This document shows positions 11,545 to 17,896 of a DNA stretch of 64,000 bases, in pieces (position 1 is the first letter of the stretch; every line of letters begins with the position of its first letter). The stretch comes from Paracoccus contaminans (lineage in GTDB: Bacteria; Pseudomonadota; Alphaproteobacteria; Rhodobacterales; Rhodobacteraceae): positions 771,001-835,000 of the forward strand of contig NZ_CP020612.1 of the NCBI RefSeq assembly GCF_002105555.1. The letters are read 5' to 3'. The notes beneath the pieces are model-generated. The model searched no databases, was not told the origin of the DNA, and worked only from the letters and a program-made list of their open reading frames with translations. A program made the position numbers and the translations under genes.

Positions 11545-13161
11545 TCAGCGGATCGACGGGCCGCCCTGCGGGCGGAAGTCGATGATCGTCTGCCGCCAGC
11601 GTTCATATTTCTCGGGCGGAAGCTGATAGCCGTTGTTCTGCAGCGCGCAGCGCAGGATCGCGCGGCGCGCCGCCTCGAAGGCCTGCCCGGCCGCCGCGTC
11701 CGAGCCGCCCTCGGCACCGACCATGCGGATCGAATCCGCCTCGGGCATGCCCTCGGGCGTCAGGGTGAAGGACAGGCTGACCGAGGTCCGCTGCGCCTCG
11801 CGCGACAGTGAGCCGATGTTCCAGCAAGCCTCGATCTGCAGGCGCAGCCCTTCCTTTTCCCCGCGCGACAAAGGCGGGCCCTGCGGGGCGCGGCCTGCGC
11901 CGCCATCCGCACCCGCCCCCTCGGGCGCTGCCGCCATCGCCTCGGCCAGCGCGCGGGTCAGGGGGTCGGCCTCGTCGGGGGCCTGGCGGGGGGCCTCGGC
12001 CTGCTCGCGCGCCTCGGCGGCGGCGCGGGCGCGCGCGTCCTCGGCGGCGCGGGCGCGTTCCTCGGCAGCGGCGGCGGCGGCGGCTTCCTCGGCGGCGCGG
12101 CGGCGTTCGGCGGCGCGCTGCTGCTCGGCGCGGCGCTGGGCGGCGCGCTGCTGTTCGGCCTTACGCTGCTCCTCGGCCTTGCGCTGCTCCTCGGCCTCGC
12201 GCTGCTCCTCGGCCTCGGCAATGGCCTGCCGGCGCGCCGCCTCGGCTGCCTGCGCCTCTGCCTCAAGCGCGGCTTGACGCTCCGCCTCCTCACGGGCGCG
12301 GGCCTCGGCCTCGGCACGCTCGGCGGCGCGGGCGGCGGCTTCGGCCGCGGCGCGCTCGGCCGCGCGGCGGGCGGCGGCTTCGGCAGCGATGCGCTGTTCT
12401 TCGGCCTGCCGCTCTGCCTCGGCCTGCCGCTGTGCCTCGGCTTGCCGCTCTGCCTCGGCTTGCCGCTCTGCCTCGGCTTGCCGTTCCGCGGCGGCGGCCC
12501 TTTCCTGCGCCGCTGCCGCCTCGGCCGCCTGCCGGGCGGCAAGCCGCTGACGGGCCGCGGCGACGCGGAACGGCGCATCCGATGTCGTCAGCGCAGGGGC
12601 GGGCGCGGGCACTGCGGGCTGTTCGGCGGCGGTATCGGGCGCGTTCAGGGCCGGGGCGGCCGCCGCCGGGGGCGGGCCGGCGAGCGCCGCCACCGCCTGA
12701 CCCGTCAGCGCATCCTCTGCCTGGGGGGGCGACTGGGGAACGGGCGCGACGGTCGCCACCGCAACCGGGGTCTGCGGCACCTGCAGGTCCGACAGATTGG
12801 GGGCGGCCTCGCCAGACAGCGCGGGCGCGGGCAGCGCAGTGGGATCGGGGTCGGGCGCCGGGGGCGCCATAGCGGCAGGGCCGCCGGGGACGATCTCGAC
12901 GGCGGGCGGACGGGGCTGGGCAGGGGTTGCGCTGGCCGCGTCCGACACGGGGCCAGCCCCCCGGCTGGCGGCGGCCATGGCCTCGAAATCGGCGACGCTC
13001 ATCGTCTCGACCGGGGCCATGCGGATCGCGGGCGATTGCGGCGCGCGGAACAGCGCGCCGCCCAGCGCAAGCGCACCGATCAGGGCGGCATGCAGCGCGC
13101 CCGAGACGATCGCGCCGATCCGGCGCTCTCGCGCCTCGGACGGGGGGAACGGGTCAGCCAT
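11545..13161 (-). CDS. tolA: Cell envelope integrity protein TolA
   Basis: 538-residue bitopic inner-membrane protein linking TolQR to the outer-membrane TolB-Pal complex. It has one N-terminal membrane helix (about 15-37), a Pro/Ala-rich stretch, a very long Ala/Glu/Arg/Gln helical region (about 200-415) rich in repeats of the type RQAEAE, and a C-terminal TolA/TonB-like domain (about 440-538) with two cysteines (C460 region and near the end). The repeat tract lies around 12,400-12,500 and could vary in copy number between strains. The start overlaps the tolR stop by 8 bp. Confidence 0.92.
   Translation of the reverse strand: MADPFPPSEARERRIGAIVSGALHAALIGALALGGALFRAPQSPAIRMAPVETMSVADFEAMAAASRGAGPVSDAASATPAQPRPPAVEIVPGGPAAMAPPAPDPDPTALPAPALSGEAAPNLSDLQVPQTPVAVATVAPVPQSPPQAEDALTGQAVAALAGPPPAAAAPALNAPDTAAEQPAVPAPAPALTTSDAPFRVAAARQRLAARQAAEAAAAQERAAAAERQAEAERQAEAERQAEAQRQAEAERQAEEQRIAAEAAARRAAERAAAEAAARAAERAEAEARAREEAERQAALEAEAQAAEAARRQAIAEAEEQREAEEQRKAEEQRKAEQQRAAQRRAEQQRAAERRRAAEEAAAAAAAEERARAAEDARARAAAEAREQAEAPRQAPDEADPLTRALAEAMAAAPEGAGADGGAGRAPQGPPLSRGEKEGLRLQIEACWNIGSLSREAQRTSVSLSFTLTPEGMPEADSIRMVGAEGGSDAAAGQAFEAARRAILRCALQNNGYQLPPEKYERWRQTIIDFRPQGGPSIR
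12400..12500 (-). repeat. In-frame RQAEAE-coding repeats within tolA
   Basis: About five to six 18-bp units in tolA, each encoding RQAEAE or a close variant. They extend the periplasm-spanning helix and keep the frame, so copy-number change would only lengthen or shorten the rod. Confidence 0.75.
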
Positions 13162-13603
13162 CCATCCGCGGGCCGCCCGCGTCGGTGACCAGCACGATGT
13201 CGCGGTAACCGGCCGCGTTCAGCGCCCCCATCACCTGCATCACGCGCGCATAGGGCACGGCGCCGTCCGCGCGCAGATAGATGCGCCCCGACTTGCGTTC
13301 GGCGGCCACGGCGCGCAGGCGCGTGACCAGCTCCGCCTCGGGCACCTCGGTCGTCATCAGGACCAGCGGGCCCTGCGCAGGAACCGAGACGGTCAGCGGC
13401 TCCTCGGGCTCCGATCGCACCGCATCGGCCGCGGTCTGCGGCAGTTGCAGCGGAACCCCGACGGTCAGCAGCGGCGCCGCCACCATGAAGATCGTCAGCA
13501 GCACCAGCATCACGTCCACGAAGGGCGTGACGTTGATCTCGGCCATCGGCGCGGCGCGCCGGCGGCTGCGGCGCCCCGCAGGGCGGATGGTGCCGCCGGC
13601 CAT
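13154..13603 (-). CDS. tolR: Tol-Pal protein TolR
   Basis: 149-residue ExbD/TolR-family inner-membrane protein that forms the proton channel with TolQ and energises TolA. A basic N-terminus (RRSRRRA) is followed by the transmembrane helix with PFVDVMLVLLTIFMVAAP. D30 is the proton-carrying aspartate. The periplasmic domain follows. The ATG directly abuts the tolQ stop with no intervening base, and the stop overlaps tolA by 8 bp, so the three motor genes are tightly coupled. Confidence 0.95.
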   Translation of the reverse strand: MAGGTIRPAGRRSRRRAAPMAEINVTPFVDVMLVLLTIFMVAAPLLTVGVPLQLPQTAADAVRSEPEEPLTVSVPAQGPLVLMTTEVPEAELVTRLRAVAAERKSGRIYLRADGAVPYARVMQVMGALNAAGYRDIVLVTDAGGPRMDG

Positions 13604-14296
13604 TCAGCTGTCCTCGATCTGGCGCGACAGGATGGTCGAGAATTCGTCGGCAAATGCCTCGTGCTGGCCGGTGATGCGGTCGGCATCGGTGACGAGCTTG
13701 TTGTAGAAGATGACCGCCGGAATGGCGGCCAGCAGGCCCAGCGCCGTGGCGACCAGCGCCTCGGCGATGCCCGGCGCGACCACGGCAAGGCTGGTGTCCT
13801 GCGACAGGGCGATGCCCTCGAAGGCGGTCTTGATGCCCCAGACGGTGCCGAACAGGCCGATGAAGGGCGCCGTCGATCCGACCGTCGCCAGGAACGGCAG
13901 GCCGCGCGTCAGCCGGTCGCCTTCCCGCAGCGTGGCGACGTTCATCGCCCGGTCGATGCGCGATTGCGCGCCGGGGATCAGCGCGCCGTCCTCGCGCTGC
14001 GAGCGGCGCCATTCGGTCATGCCGGCGGCGAAGACCCGCTCGGCCGCGCCGCGGGGCCTGGCCCCCATGCGGTCGAACAGATCGTCCAGCGGCTCGCCCG
14101 ACCAGAAACGGCGATCAAACCCCGCATTGTCGCGCCGCGCCGCGGCCTGGACCAGCAGCTTGCGGATGATGATCGCCCAGGACCAGGCCGAAGCCAGCAC
14201 CAGAATCACCATCACGGCCTTGACCGTCAGCGAGGCCCGCAGGAACAGCGCGACCAGAGAAAAATCGGCCGCGGGGCCGAGCGTCAGGTTTTCCAT
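13604..14296 (-). CDS. tolQ: Tol-Pal motor protein TolQ
   Basis: 230-residue MotA/TolQ/ExbB-family inner-membrane protein. It forms the proton-driven motor with TolR that supports outer-membrane constriction at division. Three membrane segments are visible: about 12-38, 125-150 and 162-190 (the last with GLLAAIPAVIFYNKL). The start at 14296 (MENLTLG) gives the family length; upstream in-frame sequence reads as non-coding leader. A 111-bp gap separates it from ybgC, so an additional promoter there is possible. Confidence 0.94.
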   Translation of the reverse strand: MENLTLGPAADFSLVALFLRASLTVKAVMVILVLASAWSWAIIIRKLLVQAAARRDNAGFDRRFWSGEPLDDLFDRMGARPRGAAERVFAAGMTEWRRSQREDGALIPGAQSRIDRAMNVATLREGDRLTRGLPFLATVGSTAPFIGLFGTVWGIKTAFEGIALSQDTSLAVVAPGIAEALVATALGLLAAIPAVIFYNKLVTDADRITGQHEAFADEFSTILSRQIEDS

Positions 14297-14407
14297 CGGT
14301 TCGCGGGTCCTTGGCCTGTCCTTGGCTGTGGGCGTCTTGTGCCGCGAGAGGGGGGCACAATGCCAGTCCCGTGGAAACACAGTTCCGTGCAAGGCGGCCC
14401 TTGGCCC

Positions 14408-14803
14408 TCAATTTCCCAGCGCGGCCGCCACCGCCGGCGGCAGCCGCCGCGGGCGCATCAGGGCGACATCGACGCAGACCAGCAGCACGCGCGCCGTGAA
14501 CAGCTCGGTGCCGGCCCGCCGGACGCACTGGTCCAGCTCGATGCGCGATCCGGCCGCGGACCGCAGCACCGTCACCACATCCAGCAGGTCGTCGAAGCGG
14601 GCCGGGCGCAGATAGTCCGCCTCGATTCGGCGCACGACGAAGGCCGCACCGGATTGAGCCAGCAGCGCCCCCTGATCCACGCCGCAGGCGCGCAGCCATT
14701 CGCTGCGCCCCCGTTCGATGAAGCGCAGGTAGTTGGCGTAATAGACGACCTGGCCGAGGTCGGTATCCTCGTAATAGACGCGGATGGGCAGGCTATGGGT
14801 CAT
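14408..14803 (-). CDS. ybgC: Tol-Pal associated acyl-CoA thioesterase YbgC
   Basis: 131-residue hotdog-fold thioesterase, usually the first gene of tol-pal operons. The 4HBT signature YYEDTDLGQVVYYANYLRFI (about residues 10-29) contains the catalytic Asp. The rest of the hotdog sheet follows normally. In E. coli YbgC acts on acyl-CoA/ACP and associates with phospholipid enzymes; the role here is taken from the family. The ATG at 14803 is chosen because the protein then begins MTHSLPIRVYYED, as in relatives. Confidence 0.93.
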   Translation of the reverse strand: MTHSLPIRVYYEDTDLGQVVYYANYLRFIERGRSEWLRACGVDQGALLAQSGAAFVVRRIEADYLRPARFDDLLDVVTVLRSAAGSRIELDQCVRRAGTELFTARVLLVCVDVALMRPRRLPPAVAAALGN

Positions 14804-14892
14804 GGCCGCCTTCAACCACGTCCGCCCTGCCGGCGGCAAGGGCCGGCAAAAAGGCCCGCCCCCGATCCGCGCAAGACCTGCATGCAGAAGGG

Positions 14893-15453
14893 CTAGAGCC
14901 GCGCGGCAAGGCGCAGGGCATGGCTGGCATCGCGCGCGGCGTCCGGCAGCAGCCGGTCATAGGCCGCGCGGATCAGCCGGGCCAGATCGGGGCTGGGGCT
15001 GACAGGGTGCGCCCAGCTCAGCGCGGCATTGACGGCCACGGATTCGCCCAGCCGCGCGGGATGGATCGCCCCATCCTCCAGCCGGTGAAAGCTGAGGCAG
15101 GCGCGGATGCCCCCGCCCGCGTCAAAGCGCAGCAGGCGGTAATGGCGCGCCCCCTGCCCCGTCAGCCGGGCGGGCAGATCCGCCATTCCCGTCAGGCGGT
15201 CGAGATCGGGCACGTCGGCAAGCGCCCCCCATTCGGCCACGGCAAAGACCATCAGGTTCGCGCCCATCTCGGGATCGGTGTCGGTCAGCGGATGGCGGGC
15301 ATGGGCGAACACCGCCGTCAGCGCCGCCCGGAACACCGCCAGCGAGGCATCGTCCATCCCGAACACGACCGGGGCCACCGGCCGCGCCCAGCGGGCGCAC
15401 AGGAAGGTGCCGTCCGGCGCGGTGAACAGGGCGGCGATGTCCTCGGGCTTCAT
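14893..15453 (-). CDS. Conserved hypothetical protein, unknown function
   Basis: 186-residue soluble protein that I do not recognise. No signal peptide, membrane segment or metal-binding motif is evident. It begins MKPEDIAALFTAPDGTFLCARW, has several Trp, His and acidic residues in conserved-looking blocks (FGMDD, FAVAEWGAL, FDAGGGIRACLSFHR), and ends in an Ala/Arg-rich helix. Codon use is strongly GC3-biased like real genes here. The ATG at 15453 overlaps the stop of the glycolipid-binding gene as ATGA, so the two are probably coupled. An upstream ATG at 15480 would add nine residues. No function is proposed. Confidence 0.65.
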   Translation of the reverse strand: MKPEDIAALFTAPDGTFLCARWARPVAPVVFGMDDASLAVFRAALTAVFAHARHPLTDTDPEMGANLMVFAVAEWGALADVPDLDRLTGMADLPARLTGQGARHYRLLRFDAGGGIRACLSFHRLEDGAIHPARLGESVAVNAALSWAHPVSPSPDLARLIRAAYDRLLPDAARDASHALRLAARL

Positions 15454-16016
15454 GCGCGGCGAAGCAGGGAGGGATGGCATGGAAAAAGATCAGGCTCATC
15501 CACCGGCAGGCCGGCAGTGACGTTGCGAAACAGCCCCTCATGGCGCCGCAGCCGATCCGCAAGCCGGGCATGACGCTGCCGGGCGGGACGGGGCAGGAAC
15601 GCGCCACCCATCCGCGAGTGCAGCGGGACACAGGCGACCCTGATCTCGGCCGCCTCGCGCAACGCCCGGCCAGGGCGGCGAATCGGCAGGGCATTGATGG
15701 CCGGGCTGGCCCCGATGGCCGCATCAGGGCAGGCGCCCAGATCCGGCAGCGATTGGCCCCCTGTCTCGTCCCGCCAGCGCGCCTTTTCATCGGCGCCGAC
15801 ATGCAGGTCGGCGCCGCCGGTATAGCAGGCCCGCACCTTGCGTATGCGGCCCTGCCCATTGGCGCGCAGGCCGTTATGCCTGCCGAAATCACCGCGCCGC
15901 GCGCCCTTCACCACGCCTTCCAGCACCGGCCCTGCGGGGCCGAGGGCGAGTGGGCCGTGTTCCAGCCCCCTGCCCTCGCCATCGGCCCAGCGGACCGCGC
16001 GGGCGGTGTCAGCCAA
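15450..16016 (-). CDS. Putative glycolipid-binding protein (DUF1089 family)
   Basis: 188-residue protein whose sequence follows the putative glycolipid-binding family (DUF1089). Matching landmarks are an N-terminal VRWADGEGRGLEH, the central GGQSLPDLGACPDAAIGASP, the invariant-looking NALPIRR box, and a C-terminal ARQRHARL and LPVDEPDLFPCHPS. Family function is unproven; the fold is lipocalin-like. The likely start is TTG at 16016, 8 bp inside the end of scoB, with a GAGG about 8 nt upstream. No better start preserves the family N-terminus. Several positions differ from the family pattern I recall (for example CPDAAIGASP in place of CIDVDISATP), so it may be divergent or decaying. Confidence 0.6.
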   Translation of the reverse strand: MADTARAVRWADGEGRGLEHGPLALGPAGPVLEGVVKGARRGDFGRHNGLRANGQGRIRKVRACYTGGADLHVGADEKARWRDETGGQSLPDLGACPDAAIGASPAINALPIRRPGRALREAAEIRVACVPLHSRMGGAFLPRPARQRHARLADRLRRHEGLFRNVTAGLPVDEPDLFPCHPSLLRRA

Positions 16017-16650
16017 CGATGGTGGCCTCGGTCGCGGCGCGCAGTTCGGCCTCGGTCACGCCGTCGGCGGTTTCGACGATCCTCAGCCCGCCGGGGACCA
16101 CGTCCAGAACGCCCAGATTGGTGATGATGCGGTCCACCACCCCCCTGCCGGTCAGCGGCAGGGTGCAGGCTTTCAGCACCTTGGATTCGCCCGCCTTGTT
16201 GGTGTGGTCCATGACCACGATCACCCGGCCGACGCCCGCCACCAGGTCCATCGCGCCGCCCATGCCCTTGACCAGCTTGCCGGGGATCATCCAGTTCGCC
16301 AGATCGCCGTTCTCGGCGACCTCCATCGCGCCCAGGATGGCGGCGGCGATCTTGCCACCGCGGATCATCGCAAAGCTGGTCGCGCTGTCGAAATAGGCGG
16401 TGCGGGGCAGTTCGGTGATCGTCTGCTTGCCGGCATTGATGAGGTCGGGATCCTCTTCGCCCTCATAGGGGAACGGACCCATGCCGAGCATGCCGTTTTC
16501 GGATTGCAGCGTGATGTCCTTGTCGCCGACATAGTTCGCCACCAGCGTCGGGATGCCGATGCCGAGGTTGACATACATGCCGTCCTCAAGCTCCTGCGCG
16601 GCGCGGGCGGCCATCCGGTTGCGGTCCCAGCCCTTGCTTGCCTCGGCCAT
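16009..16650 (-). CDS. scoB: 3-oxoacid CoA-transferase subunit B
   Basis: 213-residue beta subunit of a succinyl-CoA:3-ketoacid CoA-transferase. The enzyme moves CoA from succinyl-CoA to acetoacetate for ketone-body or short-chain fatty-acid use. The catalytic glutamate is E51 in the SENGMLGMGP motif. LGIGIPTLVANY and the Gly-rich KGMGGAMDLVAG segment are also typical. It is smaller than the fused mitochondrial enzyme because the alpha subunit is the separate upstream gene, with which it shares a TGATG stop/start. It could also act on other 3-oxoacids such as 3-oxoadipate, but the SENGMLGMGP context fits acetoacetate transferases. Confidence 0.93.
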   Translation of the reverse strand: MAEASKGWDRNRMAARAAQELEDGMYVNLGIGIPTLVANYVGDKDITLQSENGMLGMGPFPYEGEEDPDLINAGKQTITELPRTAYFDSATSFAMIRGGKIAAAILGAMEVAENGDLANWMIPGKLVKGMGGAMDLVAGVGRVIVVMDHTNKAGESKVLKACTLPLTGRGVVDRIITNLGVLDVVPGGLRIVETADGVTEAELRAATEATIVG

Positions 16651-17354
16651 CACGCGGTCTCCCTCTTGCGGACGGTGCGCTGTTCGATGCGCTTTTCGTG
16701 CTGTCCCTGGATCAGGCGGTGGACATAGATGCCCGGCAGGTGGATGTGGTCGGGATCGAGGCTGCCGGCGGGGACGATCTGTTCGACCTCGGCGACGCAG
16801 ACCTTGCCGCAGGTCGCAGCCGGCACGTTGAAGTTGCGGGCGGTCTTGCGGAACACGAGATTGCCCGTCTCGTCGGCCTTCCATGCCTTGACGATGGACA
16901 GGTCGGTGACGATCCCGCGTTCGAGGATGTAATCCTGCCCGTCGAAGGTCTTGACCTCTTTCCCCTCGGCGATGACGGTGCCGACGCCGGTTTTCGTATA
17001 GAAACCGGGGATTCCCGCGCCGCCGGCGCGCATCCGTTCGGCCAGCGTGCCCTGGGGGTTGAACTCGAGCTCCAGCTCGCCCGACAGATACTGGCGCATG
17101 AACTCGGCATTCTCGCCGACATAGGACGACTGCATCTTCCGGATCTGCTTGCTGTCCAGCAGGATGCCGAGGCCGAAGCCGTCCACGCCGCAGTTGTTCG
17201 AGGCGATGGTCAGGTCCCTGACGCCGGCCTTGTGGATGGCGGCGATCAGCAGTTCGGGGATGCCGCAGAGGCCAAAACCCCCGGCGGCGATGGACATCCC
17301 ATCGCGCAGCAGGCCGTCCAGGGCTGCATCCGCCGTATCATAGATCTTTTTCAT
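16650..17354 (-). CDS. scoA: 3-oxoacid CoA-transferase subunit A
   Basis: 234-residue alpha subunit partner of scoB. The [11 protein letters not shown]oA-transferase signature occurs near residue 26-35, and [15 protein letters not shown] near 52-66, both typical of SCOT alpha subunits. The ATG at 17354 gives the common N-terminus [12 protein letters not shown]. Stop and start overlap with scoB by one base (TGATG), indicating equimolar coupled synthesis. The pair is followed by the DUF1089 and unknown genes, so a four-gene minus-strand operon is likely. Confidence 0.94.
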   Translation of the reverse strand: MKKIYDTADAALDGLLRDGMSIAAGGFGLCGIPELLIAAIHKAGVRDLTIASNNCGVDGFGLGILLDSKQIRKMQSSYVGENAEFMRQYLSGELELEFNPQGTLAERMRAGGAGIPGFYTKTGVGTVIAEGKEVKTFDGQDYILERGIVTDLSIVKAWKADETGNLVFRKTARNFNVPAATCGKVCVAEVEQIVPAGSLDPDHIHLPGIYVHRLIQGQHEKRIEQRTVRKRETA

Positions 17355-17441
17355 GGCCCCCCCATGGCTTTCGTCGGCAAACGTTCTGCACCTGCCGGCC
17401 GGGGCTGTCAACGCAGCCCCGCCGGGGGGACAGCCGGGCGG

Positions 17442-17798
17442 TCAGCCCGAGGTCTTGCAGTCGCTCTTGACCGCCTCTTCCTTGCCGTCCGTGGTGGCAT
17501 ACAGCGTCGCCTCGTTGCCCTTGGTCGCCAGCTGATACTGGTAGTCGCGGCTGACAGGCTCATAGACCGCGCCCGAGGCGGACCTGACCTGCACCATGGG
17601 CAACAGCTCATCCTCTTCCAGCACGACGGCATAGCTGTCGCCGCTGTCGGGCGTGACATAGACGACATCCAGCGTCTCGTTGCCGGCGCAGGAATAGAGG
17701 CTGTGCGTCACCGCCCCGGAGGGATCGGCCAGCGCCGGGCCAGCGATGAGCGACAGGGCAAGAAGAAAGGGGGCGAGGGCAGCGGCGGGCCTGGTCAC
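17442..17798 (-). CDS. MliC-family lysozyme-inhibitor-like exported protein
   Basis: 118-residue secreted protein with a signal peptide (residues 1-24, ending ALA) and a MliC-like beta-barrel. It has the YSCAGN start with C37, an alternating hydrophobic pattern (LDVVYVTPD, YAVVLEED), the SASGAVYEP block and a terminal C114 that would pair with C37. MliC/PliC proteins inhibit c-type lysozymes in the periplasm. No lipobox is seen, so it should be soluble rather than lipidated. The family call rests on pattern rather than a search, and the gene stands alone between scoA and topA. Confidence 0.7.
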   Translation of the reverse strand: MTRPAAALAPFLLALSLIAGPALADPSGAVTHSLYSCAGNETLDVVYVTPDSGDSYAVVLEEDELLPMVQVRSASGAVYEPVSRDYQYQLATKGNEATLYATTDGKEEAVKSDCKTSG

Positions 17799-17896
17799 GA
17801 TGATGTCCTTTGCGGTGACTGTGCGGTTGCAGTGGTTACACTATAACATGACACACCCGCGCCCCTGCAAGCCGCCGGCCAATCAGCTTGGCGTGA

